Part shown: positions 37,940 to 48,800 of the stretch, piece by piece
Numbering within the stretch: position 1 is the stretch's first letter
How the letters are laid out: the number at the start of each line of letters is the position of its first letter
Origin: Lineus longissimus
Taxonomy: Eukaryota; Nemertea; Pilidiophora; Heteronemertea; Lineidae
DNA length: 64,000 nt
Direction of reading: 5' to 3'
Assembly (NCBI RefSeq): GCF_910592395.1
Contig: NC_088312.1
Span: forward strand, 16,127,292-16,191,291
Made by a program: the position numbers and the translations under genes
Notes under the pieces: model-generated
What the model was told of the DNA's origin: nothing
The model's input: only the letters and a program-made list of their open reading frames with translations
Database searches by the model: none

Positions 37940-38620
37940 CAGAGGAGTAATGATGCTGGTTGAGACACTGGTCCTCCTCCCTCATAAAATTCAAGCAGGT
38001 TCCTCAAGTTATGGTGGGAAATAACCCCCATTAGGAGTTGAGTAGAAAGACTCCTATCCCTTCCAGGTGTCATTGCCTTGGCCCCTTCCCAGGGCTGGAT
38101 GTCTCGCTCTTTCAGACGCTCCATAGAAAGTGCCATCTTGGTACTCGCCTTCTCTGATGCCTGACGAGATGGTCGCAGCACATCTGTCTGAGTGATCTCG
38201 AGCTCCCCAAAGGCTCTTGCATTTCCTGCTAGCCAGTCAGCTTTCTCATTGTAGTGACTTCCAGAGTGGCCAGGAATGTAGATTATCTCGATTTTTGTAG
38301 CCGTTCCTTGTAGAAGAAGAAACCAGGTGTTCTTGATCTGTCCAGTACTCAATTTCTTGACCAAGCTTAAGGGGTCAGTTAGAATGACTGCATAATCGTC
38401 AGCACTAGCATTCCGGCTGAGCCATGTGAAGGCATCCTCCATAGCTTCACACTCGGACCTGTATGAGCTGGACTTTCTCTGACATGCTACAGACCATTGA
38501 AAGACCGTCTTCCCATCTTTCCATACGCATCCACCTCAAGCAGTTGTGTTTTCCCAGATGGAGCTATCCGTGGCAATGATGAGCGTCGGCTTCTTCTCAT
38601 CCATACATTTAGGGTGTTCA
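37940..38620 (-). pseudogene. RNase H domain fragment of a retroelement
   Basis: On the minus strand the frame reads, in order, an ATDSSIW block (about 38575), SECEAMEDAF (about 38450), VILTDPLSLV (about 38385) and IYIPGHSGSHYNEKADWLAG (about 38270). These are the strand-1 Asp, the Glu, the second Asp and the final Asp regions of an RNase H fold. One in-frame TGA (complement at 38536-38538) splits it; the downstream part, 37939-38442, is open for 167 codons and keeps a C-terminal tail of the kind that follows RNase H in some non-LTR elements. No reverse transcriptase is found next to it. Parent element unknown. Confidence 0.65.
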
Positions 38621-38799
38621 GGTCAAAATAAACCATTACATATATAATTATTATTGCAGGCTATAATTCAAGTATCAGCTATTATAAGCATTATGGCTTT
38701 TACAGAATGGAAAAATTCCTGTTCAGTCCAAAGTTATAGGCATTTGAACTTCGCAAGATTGGGACATTTTGACCAAGGGCTCCAAAGGGAAAATGCCTT

Positions 38800-39315
38800 A
38801 CAGGGTCAAAGGTCAAATGGCATCCAACATGGCTGCCGGGGTGAGAAAATGATCAGTATTTTAGCTGTAGGAATCTTATTTATGAATATTTTTCAGCAAA
38901 ATTTATAGAACGGAGTCATATTATGATGACCGTCCTAACAAATCCAAAATGGCTGCCAAAATCCAAGATGGCTACCAATAATCCAAGATGGCCACCAAAA
39001 CTATGCAACTTCGCAACCTTTTCTGTAGCTCCGACTCCCATTGCAAGCCAAAGGAGTAGTAAAACTTGATGATTATGGATCTTCGGGTTGGAATTCAATA
39101 TGGCGGCATTCCAAGATGGCCGCCAAGGACAAATATTGGAATATGGCTGCTGGTAATAAGGATGTTGGCAGGTATCATTTCAGTTTCTTAAACTAAGACA
39201 CTGGTATGATATGCAGCTCGAGGTCAGTCAATCTTTATCCACTTTCATGCAACCGCCATCAGGCGGCCATGTTGAAACCAATGTGGCCACCATTGAAACC
39301 AAGATGGCCGTCAAA
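38800..39315. repeat. Cluster of ATGGC(C/T)(G/A)CC motifs
   Basis: About nine copies on both strands, for example AACATGGCTGCC (38828), AAAATGGCTGCC (38947), CAAGATGGCTACC, CAAGATGGCCACC, CAAGATGGCCGCC (39112) and AAGATGGCCGTC (39301). They are spaced irregularly within a diverged imperfect repeat. The motif matches the YY1 core in outline. No gene is visible. Confidence 0.5.
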
Positions 39316-39420
39316 CTCTGCCAACACCATTAATATTCTAACCAGGCTTGTAATATATCAAAATAATCGGATGAGAGTAAGGACGCCAATCGACTGTTTA
39401 AAATGTGGCTAATAACAGAC

Positions 39421-40380
39421 ACAGAAAGACTAGAAGCGTTATAAATCAAGTTCATACATTATTATTCAACTCATTTGCAAATTACAGATGAAAATAACGG
39501 ATAATACATCTCAAGTACCATCGAATGTATTCGCTGCTGGACAACCACAATCCCTCACTCTGCTGAATCTGCCTCAATTCTCTTCATCCAGCCAGATCTG
39601 AAGATAAAGAATAATACCTCAAAATAAAGAATAATATCTCAAAATAAAGAATAATATCTTAGTCGGTATTGGTACTTTCAATTATATCATTTATGTCAAT
39701 GAGACATCTCCCCCAAGGCTTTATTGGTTCAGAGTTACAGATGGTGCTATAGTACACACAGCTATAGCCAAACATGGCCTGGTCACTCACAGAACACTGC
39801 CACACTGTCACTAAAACAATGCAATGCTGAATGCATGAACCAGGAAATGAAAAGAAAAACATTGATATTTTCACCAAACTACCCAACAAAACCTTTAAAT
39901 ACAGAGCATTCGAGTCTCAGGACTGTCAAGAACAACATTAGTCAACTGTCACGAGATAACAAGAATGAAAACATTGTCAAAATATACAATAAACCTACCC
40001 AAACTGACTGAAATCAGTTGATTTTCTGATGCTAATTTAATTGGAAAAGTGCCCGGATGTTACGAAAATTGGGCATGCGCCACCATCGGCCAAGTTGGAA
40101 CTACAAAATAAATTATAAACTCTTGATTCCGCTGGAGATGTCAAATAATTTTCATCAAAACGGAGGTTTATACTTACAATTACCACTAAATCCGTTTAAT
40201 TATCATTTCTATGAGATTTCAGAAGGGATAATTAGGTGTTGTTTAGGAGTGTCAAATCTTGAAAATGCCTAAAATCGGTAAATATTGACGGAATTTCATC
40301 CGGTTTTGGACGAACAGCAAGAGTTTCAGCAGTAGAGTTCATTTCCGGATAGATAATTTACATAGGTCATATGCCCTTTG
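39421..40380. other. Unassigned DNA with a 20-base tandem repeat
   Basis: CTCAAAATAAAGAATAATAT repeats three times at about 39600-39660. The rest has no recognised feature. Confidence 0.5.
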
Positions 40381-40456
40381 CGGAAAAGGCGCCAAAGATT
40401 TGACGAGCAAGTGACAGTTGGCCACGCCCCCGTGCCGTCCTCATTAGCATAACGTT

Positions 40457-40496
40457 ATGGCGGACGTGATGATCGCCACGGCGGCCCAAGTTGTGC
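40457..40496 (+). other. Possible first coding exon (weak)
   Basis: In a GC-richer patch (about 40385-40500) an ATG in good context (AACGTTATGGCGGAC) opens MADVMIATAAQVV, followed at 40497 by GTAATT, which could be a splice donor. ATGGCGG start sites are typical of housekeeping genes. There is no matching downstream exon that I can recognise, so this is only a candidate. Confidence 0.2.
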
Positions 40497-40499
40497 GTA

Positions 40500-41640
40500 A
40501 TTTCTAATTTCTCCCCAAATACTCGATAAATTTCATTGAAATTTGAGACAATGAAAGATTAGATACCTGTTTACCTTGGGTCTTCCTGGTTTCTTCATAC
40601 ATCATCGATAAGACACCGAAATTAACCGAACTTCAAGAGGTGTGAAAAGTTTTTTTCGTCATTTTCTGTGCGTGACGCGAAAATGCGCTTACGGAACGTC
40701 GAAAGTCACGTGACCTGAACACCCTAATACACTCTACAATAATGTATTCTGTGTTCAAATCTCTATGCTGTTCATTTTGATAGAACCAATGTTATAAACT
40801 AAGCCCTGACCATCCACAAAAGTAATCTTATTTTGACCATACATAATTTACCTGGCCATGTTGTGAATTATATTTTATGGCCTGGAAGCGTGTGTTGATT
40901 TTGGCATTTTCACCGACTGCTGGATGAACAAGCACTAATAGATAACACTATCAAGGAGTATTTTCAAAATTGACAACCAGTCAACAAATTTGAAAACATT
41001 TTAAAATTTGAAACTTCTCCCCAACTCAGAGTCTGCAGACTTATCATACAATGTCATTTTCAGTAGTATTGTACCCGTTTTCAATGACATTAGCCCACCA
41101 GATATATTATTCAACATTCACAGGCAGCATTGCACATTTGTAGCTGGCCATATTTTTGTTCCTTATCATAATTCCATGTTCATTGTAGGCTAGATTACGG
41201 GCTATCTATAATTTGTAGAGTAACTGCACCAAGCAGCTCATAATATAGCCAATATTAAAACTATACACATCAAAAGCTATAGATCATGTTGTATGTCATT
41301 TTTGGATACTGCCTCCCTGATCTTCAGCATTCATATCTGCAGCCACTGAATAGATGAACTAACAATATCCACATTCAGTATTTGGATTTTGGCTGAGTAC
41401 ATGTAGATAACCAACAACAAAACAACCACAATAAACACCCCGTACCAAGCCAAGGTATTTAGAAAGCACCAGACTTATGCCACAGAAAATGGGTTACCAA
41501 GCCTTTATTATTTCGCCAGGATTTTTTCTCAATATCAGAAATGCCAACATTTACACTTCTCAGGCTAAGGCCACACCTTTTTGATAAGTTGTTGGTGGGG
41601 GTGGGGGAATAAAAAAATAATGAAAAAAACCCCTCAGATC
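40500..41640. other. Unassigned DNA
   Basis: No gene or element recognised. Confidence 0.45.
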
Positions 41641-41644
41641 ACCA

Positions 41645-41824
41645 CATTAACTTGAGTTCCCATTGAATTGTTTATCACCAGTATGAATCCATATACCTCA
41701 GACGACCACATTCATAACTTGAGTTCCCATTGAATGATTTATCACCGGTATAAATCCATATACCTCAGATGACCACATTCATAAATTGAGTTCTCATTGA
41801 ATGGTTTATCACCAGTATGAATCC
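41645..41824 (-). repeat. 67-base minisatellite, about 2.7 copies
   Basis: TTGAGTTCCCATTGAAT ... TATCACCAGTATGAATCC recurs with period 67 (unit ends at 41690, 41757 and 41824). On the minus strand each unit can be read as IHTGDK(P/S/Q)F, like the linker between C2H2 zinc fingers, but 67 is not a multiple of three, so the frame changes between units and no finger is intact. Confidence 0.6.
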
Positions 41825-42094
41825 TCGCCAACAGAAGCCAAAAAGGCTACTAGGAACAACCCTGTTTCAAAAACCTCCTGGAGACTGTAAATTACCCAAG
41901 TCCACATGTACATGCGCATTCGTATTTCCAATGTTGGGAACTAATGAACTGATGGTGGCGTCACCTGTAACTCCCTCATCGGTGTACATCGAGTATGTAA
42001 CAAAACGCATTGGACTGCGCCAAAATGGAGCGAAGTTGAGGTTTTTCAGAAATATTTTTATGTCTACCTTTCAAGCAACCATCGGCGGAAATAA

Positions 42095-43160
42095 AATGAA
42101 ACGGCCTGAGCCGTTGTGCTCTCCTGTCGACATTGAAGGGAGAACCTGAAGAAGAACTTGTTAGGAAAAATCTTCGGGAGACAATCATGTAATAGTTCTG
42201 GATATGATGACGACAAACGACGGATGCCGCAGTATCGCCACGTGAGCTAAAAATGGACATTAATTATTTTTAACTTTGCCCCCTAGTGGCTACATTTAAA
42301 ATCAGATCGGGATCAAAGTAGGTTGTTAGAGTAAGGGATGCATGTGGCTACCTTCACACCATATATGATCAACATCAGAGCTCTAGTTTTGACAAAAATA
42401 GACTTACATGATTTTTTTAACTTTGTCACCTGGTGGCCACATTCGTAATCGAATCCGGACTGCAGTTAATCGTCTGGGTAGGACTTGCCTAGAGGTATCT
42501 TTGTACAGGTTTAGAATGATATAGGTTACATAGTAAGTAAACGTACCATGTCTGTTGAAAACCCCTGGTAATATAACATGTATCCTTACTAGATGTACCT
42601 ATGATAAATATTTGGAAATGATCCAGCTTCTAGTTCAGAACAAAATCACACTTTTTGTGTTTTGGGGTTTTGTCCCCCGGTGGCCAATCCATGAAAAAAT
42701 CACATCGAAATTTAGTCTCAGAGCAGAGTTCATTTGACCTAGGGGAACATACATTTATGAACAAGATTTCAAGTCGGTAACAGCAGCGGTTACGAAACAT
42801 GCCGCTATTGCCTAATGGCGGTGATGCCGATAGCGAACTTTGACCTCTGTGACCTTGATTGAAAAGTAGGTCAAATAAAAAACCCGGGTAATTTTTCAAG
42901 CACCCTTATGAGATGCACCCACACTAAAACTTTCATGATTCTAATAAGCACCGTTCATAAGATATAGCCAAAATAGGTTTTCAAAGAGCAGTCAAATTGC
43001 GCTTATTTTCATTTTGAAAGAAGGACTTGCCTAGGGGTACCCACACACCAAGTGTGATCTTTCTAGGTCAAGTGGTTAAGAAATGTGCCAATCTTTTGTT
43101 AAAAGTTAATGACGACATCGGACGCCACGGTATCATATAAGCTCACCTGACAGGTGAGCT
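42095..43160 (+). mobile_element. Family A element, copy A6, with an internal 3'-like end
   Basis: It starts AATGAAACGG...CCGTTGTGCTCTCC and ends with a perfect 9-base hairpin, AGCTCACCT-GAC-AGGTGAGCT (43140-43160). A second terminal-like sequence, GACGACAAACGACGG...CACGTGAGCT plus A-run, lies at about 42212-42249, only 155 bases from the 5' tip. Modules after it are strongly diverged (GTGGCCACATT, CCCCCGGTGGCCAA, TGACCTCTGTGACCTTGA at 42841). It is either one old element or a short derivative next to an older copy. Confidence 0.55.
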
Positions 43161-44893
43161 AAAACACAAAGGCTTTGAAGCCAAGCAACTATCGGCAAAA
43201 ATGCGTGTGAAAAAAGGTCTTCAGGACTGCTATTTATTTTCACTTTCGGAAAAATGACCCCCGGTGGATTATAGGGGGTTGCATGGGACACAGAGTGATG
43301 ATGGTGATGGTCACCCCCAATCTACTAGAATCATCGAAATTCCTCACTGTTGTTAGAGATCTGGGAAAACAGGTCATCTGCATTGTATTCCACAGGCAGG
43401 GCAATATCATTTTTTCATAATCATTTTAAAATGAATGAAGACAGGTTGAAGGTCCTCAACGCAGAGCATGTGCTGCTCTTGATGGGTACGGTACCCCAAA
43501 ATCATGCCTCCATATTACGTACTTCAAACTGATATCTGTATATAATCAAAAGTGACTAGGAGTCTCAACTTGTTCATATTCAAATCATAATCTTTGTGTA
43601 TTCATACTCAAGTTGTAACTATTTCAAAGAATACTATAGGCAGGCAAAGATCAACAAGGATCATGATGGCGATTATGATGATGATGATGATGAATAATGG
43701 GTTTTTAACCTAAGACAAGATTGAGCCCAATCTAATTAAGGTTTTTGGTAAACGTATTGTCTACTAGAATTGACTTGAAAATTTGAAAACCACCGATCAG
43801 CACGTATTTCAGAAAAAATATGCCACCTTTAGACGATTGAAATTGTCCAAATTTTTTAGTTGACGGCGATGTGATGAGGTCAAGACCACACAAAATCCTT
43901 TGACACAATCTATAATTTTAAAATTTATTCAAAAGTTCAATATTTGTAACGAATGACGTTGGCCTTTAAAACATTTCCTAAACGTGCTACAACTGTCCAC
44001 TTCCCAGGTACTACTAGGTCACGGAACCAAGCAACAGTCACAGCAACGTAATATTTCATATCATAATCTAAATGTTACTTACAATTCTATGGCTTTGTTC
44101 CAATTGATGACATATCCTGATAGCACAAACGATTCTATGTTGATAATGTGTACATTCCCCCGCTCCGTTCCTACATACAACCATTTGCTTTGGAATGGAA
44201 GGTGAATGTATGTAAGGCTGAAAAAACAAAGCAAAAATATTTTTTTAACCCGTATCGAGGCAAGCACTTAATATTTCTAAACCCTGAATGGGGCAAGGCA
44301 TTTCAGGTAATGGCAAACAATTCAGAAAAACAATAATAACAACAGAATGAACCAAGGTAGACCCAATAAAGTATACATTTTTCAAAAGCTAACAATGTTA
44401 ACTAAATATTCCCAATTTGACATTGAGAAAGAAAGAGAGTTTTACCACTAAAAAGGGACTTATTCACCAAAAAGGGCACAGGGGGGTCGGCCAACCAAAC
44501 TACCCCTCACAACCACAAACATGGACCAATACACACTACAATACACACAAAGAGAGGGCAGCACCGCTGTCGGCGGCTGGAACCAATTTCAACAGAGAAC
44601 TTCCCCGAAATTACTAGCTTGTAGTTTGGAGTGATAGAGGTTTCTCGATGATGATTATGAACATTATAGGAAGAAGTTTTGATGGTAAAAACAGGTTTCA
44701 ATCCTGTCGTTTGTAAAAAAAAAAGACATTTTAGTTCATGGCTGTCCCTGACTGTATAGTACATGCACATACGGTATATACAGAGCCCAGTGTGTATTGT
44801 TGTGACGGCGACCCTTACGTAATCAACCAGTGTGGTGACAAAATTCGTCACGCTTGGCTGCTCTTGAATTGAACGTCTTCCGACAGAACGAGA
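43161..44893. other. Unassigned DNA with (GAT)n
   Basis: (GAT)n at about 43673-43693. No gene recognised; the last ~100 bases may be the 5' untranslated region of the following LINE. Confidence 0.45.
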
Positions 44894-45841
44894 ATGGCAG
44901 GAGCACAGTCCAGTGATTTCGAAAAGTTTGTGCGGGGCGCTTTCGCTGATCTTAATATATCGATCAAAGGCCTCAGCGCTGATCAACTGAGGCAGACAAC
45001 AGAAATTCAACACCTAACGAAAACCGTAAATAAACACGCACAATACCTTAGCAAAATAGAATCGCATGAGGAAAAGTTAGAAAATCTAGGAAATGAGGTA
45101 TCGAAACTGAAAACTTTGCAAAAAGATCTCGATGAGCAGAATCGCCGCAACAAACAATTAGAAAAAGAAATAAAAACCGCAAACAAATCTATGAAACAGC
45201 TAGAGGACTTGTGTATGGATCTGCAAGCTGAAATCCATACGGTGACCAAAAACAATAGCACCGCAGACCCATTTGATGATGTAGACACCTGTCTCATTGT
45301 CGCTAACCTTGCACACGAGGGGAACGAAGATGTAACTAAACGAACACAAGAGCTCCTAGCCATTATTTTTCCTAATGATGTTCCGGAAATAGTGAAAGCT
45401 ATTAGGCTCAAGCCTCGTGCGGGTAGTGGCGGCAAGGCAGGGGTCATCAAAATGGCTCTCGATTCTAGAGAAGATAGAACCCGTGTTCTAAAAGCAAAGT
45501 CAAAACTTGCTCAGTTTCCTGCTTATAAGCAAGTATGGATAAACCCATGTAAAACAAGAAACGAGCTTGTTAATGAAAGCAACATGTGGGCCCTCTTGAC
45601 AATAGTGCCCGACGGTAAAAAATTCCGGCTGAGTAGGAACGGGCGTATTACGGTAAATGATTCGGATACGAAAGGAGCTGCGCCAGAAATCGCTAAACGT
45701 CGACGAGTGACGTCCGGTGAGAACACCGAATACAGGCTACGGGTACGGGAGCAACGAAACGAAAGCGAAATGGAAACTGTAAACGAGGAGAAAGGACGGG
45801 AGAAACAATCAGACGAAGATAGTGAATACGAGGAAAACTAA
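44894..45841 (+). CDS. LINE ORF1: coiled-coil nucleic-acid-binding protein
   Basis: An intact 315-codon frame starts at an ATG at 44894 and ends TAA at 45839. Residues ~20-110 are rich in E, K, L and Q with heptad-like spacing, consistent with a coiled coil for trimer formation. Residues ~130-250 (TCLIVANLAHEG ... KAIRLKPR ... GVIKMAL ... KQVWINPCKTRNE) look like an RRM-type RNA-binding region followed by a C-terminal domain. The C-terminus is charged (RKREQ-rich). The protein would coat the LINE RNA and help target-primed integration. It lies ten bases before the start of the open region for ORF2. A decayed homologue starts at 51009. Confidence 0.85.
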   Translation: MAGAQSSDFEKFVRGAFADLNISIKGLSADQLRQTTEIQHLTKTVNKHAQYLSKIESHEEKLENLGNEVSKLKTLQKDLDEQNRRNKQLEKEIKTANKSMKQLEDLCMDLQAEIHTVTKNNSTADPFDDVDTCLIVANLAHEGNEDVTKRTQELLAIIFPNDVPEIVKAIRLKPRAGSGGKAGVIKMALDSREDRTRVLKAKSKLAQFPAYKQVWINPCKTRNELVNESNMWALLTIVPDGKKFRLSRNGRITVNDSDTKGAAPEIAKRRRVTSGENTEYRLRVREQRNESEMETVNEEKGREKQSDEDSEYEEN

Positions 45842-45850
45842 AGTCAGTGA

Positions 45851-48800
45851 AACAATCGCCAGCTATATGGAGGTTCAGACATTACGATAGGAACGTGGAA
45901 CGTAAGGGGATGGACCAAAACGGAAGACCACCCCGCAGGAAAATTAAGAAATGATGTGATACTGAATAAAACTGATTTCGATGTGATGGTGATATGTGAA
46001 ACCCATCTTAAAGATGGAAATGATATATCTGTGACAGGTTACGAATGGTTTGGCTTTAACCGTGAGAATATAAACAAACGTGCGACACGAGGTTCAGGGG
46101 GTGTAGGTGTACTGGTAAAGAGCGTGTTGATGAATGAATTTGCTGTGACCGTAATGGAAAATTCGTATGAAGGAATTCTATGGATCAAACTTTCCTCTCG
46201 TATTGATGAAAGTCTCTCGTTTCTGCTATGCGCAGTATACCTGCCACCGGCAAATTCATCAAGGGGGGATACGTCCCAGGAATTTTACGACGCACTTCTT
46301 GCGCAGTATTATTACCACTATACGAATGAAATTGTAGTCATAGCAGGAGACTTCAAAGGTAGAATAGGCCAGAAGATGGACACGGTAGAAACTACTCTCC
46401 CGATACGGGAACCCATCGATCTTGTGACAAACAAATTTGGTGATTCTTTGTTAGACTTCCTTCAGGACGCTAACTTATGTGTGTTAAATGGCAGAGCTGC
46501 AGGAAAGGACAACTATACAAATGTCTCGGGGCTAGGTAAATCAGTAGTTGACTTTATCATACCTCATTAGTATGTGAGCCAATCACGTCGCGTCATTCAC
46601 GACCACGTGCCATGCGATAATTTTGACTATTCCACGGCATTATTCCACGGCTGACGTCATCGATGACGCGATATTGCAAATGGTGGCCATTAAGATTTCG
46701 ACGAAATCGGCGATAAAAAACAGCATATTAACGGCGTTTTAAGCCAGGAAGTTGCACAGTGATACTGTCAGGGTCTTAAATTACACCCACAAAGTAGGTA
46801 GGTTGCATTGGGTGGAACTGTTACATCCACGAACAGAAAGTACAAGGCATTCAAGTTGGGCCTGGACTCGCTTCAAACAAACATCGTCTGCTAATGTAAA
46901 CACACACTGTCTACAGTACATAATGTACACGTCTTGGCTCCATACATGATTTGCGTATCCGCCGATTAAAAATCACTTTGACAGTGGTTTGGGTCGCTGT
47001 GCAAAACCTGCTGGGCCGATTTCTTCAAGGTTTGGTTTAAAGTAAAAGCAAAGCCTCGTGAAATAATTTTTTACCTGAGAAATAATTTTGACTATTCTAT
47101 GGCTTGACATGCAATATTTATATAATATCATAGTACCCACAGAACAGTTTAACCGCACGGTGGAATATAATGTGCTTCTGATGAGTGATCTTGTAAATCC
47201 AGGGGACTATGGTGCAAATTGCCGGATTCCGGACCATTCTATTGTGACATGTTCAGTACGGGTAGCCGAAATTCCGAGTTCGCGGCCCGTCGGTGGTAAA
47301 AATGAATGTGAGGATAGTGATGATACAAGACAGGACACAGTTGTGAATAAGAGGTATACTTTAAATGGAGTGTCGATTAACTTTTTGGAAAATCACCGCA
47401 GGCGAAATGCTATTGTGAACACATGTGACGGTCTTCTGCGCAAGATTTCTAACCAGGACGAGATCGACACCGCCTATGGGACAGTGGTCGATATTCTGCA
47501 TGAGGAAATGAGTGATCTGTTACCACATAGAAAAGTAAAAGTGCGTTTTAAAAATAAGCAAAGGAGAATAACAAAAAAACCGTGGTGGCATATGGAGTTA
47601 GACAATGTGTGGCGATTGTGTAAACACACTGAGAAAAATTTCTTACGTTGTCGAGGTAATCGCGAACAAAAGCGTGTGTTACGGGGGGAATTTCAAATTC
47701 GAAGAGCGGATTTTGATAAACGGTATAGGCAGGTTCAGAGACAGTATGAAGCCAAAACAATGAATGAGATTGAGCACTTCAGGACGTCTAACCCAAAGGA
47801 ATTTTGGAGGCGGATTAAAGCGTTTGGCCCAGGGAAGCGTACCGAGGACGTTACATCAGTAAAAATGCCAGATGGTAGTATTTCCTTTGGTAAGAACGAT
47901 ATCATGAAAGTATGGAAGGAAAAGTTTGAGGCCTTATATAATCCAACAAATGTTCAAGATCAGGCGGAAGGTCAGAATGACGGTGCATATAATGAAATAA
48001 TCCGAGACTTAAATAGTAGTGCAGGCCCGCCGGAACTTAATAACAATATACGGAGGACTGAAGTAGTGAAAGCCTTGGGTGGCATTAAATCCGGAAAGGC
48101 TACTGGTCCTGATCAGATTCCGAATGAGATACTGAAAAGTCCAAGAATGACTGACATATTACACCAATTCTTCTGTGCTGTGTTCAAGTACGGAAAAACT
48201 CCTTCGATGTGGAACAACAGTATAATACATCCGATACATAAGCCTGGAAAAGACCGATTAGATCCGTTGAGTTATCGGGCATAAGTCTCAATTCAACAAC
48301 TGGAAAAGTGTATAGTACGATATTGAATAACAGGCTAATGACCTTTATAGACGACAATGATTTGTTGGTCGATGAGCAAAATGGGTTCAGGAAAGGCAGG
48401 AGTTGCGAGGATCATATCTTTAGTCTGACAACAATAGTGAGAAATCAAAAACAACAGAAAAAGCCTACTTTTGTTTGTTATGTGGATTTCTCCAAGGCAT
48501 TTGATATGATAGATAGAAAACTGTTGATAACAAAGCTGTATGGTAAAGGCATCTCCGGCAGATTCCTTAAATCAGTTTTGTCAATGTACAAGGATACAGA
48601 TGCACGCGTGCGCATCAATGGGTGTCTGACTGATAGTTTTAGGACAACGTGCGGAGTCAGACAGGGGGACAGCCTATCGCCAACTCTTTTTGCTATATAT
48701 CTCAATGATCTAGCGGAACAGATAAACAGTGAAGGAAATGGCGTAGCTATAAACGGTAGAAATATAGCTATTCTGTTGTATGCTGATGATATTGCCCTGA

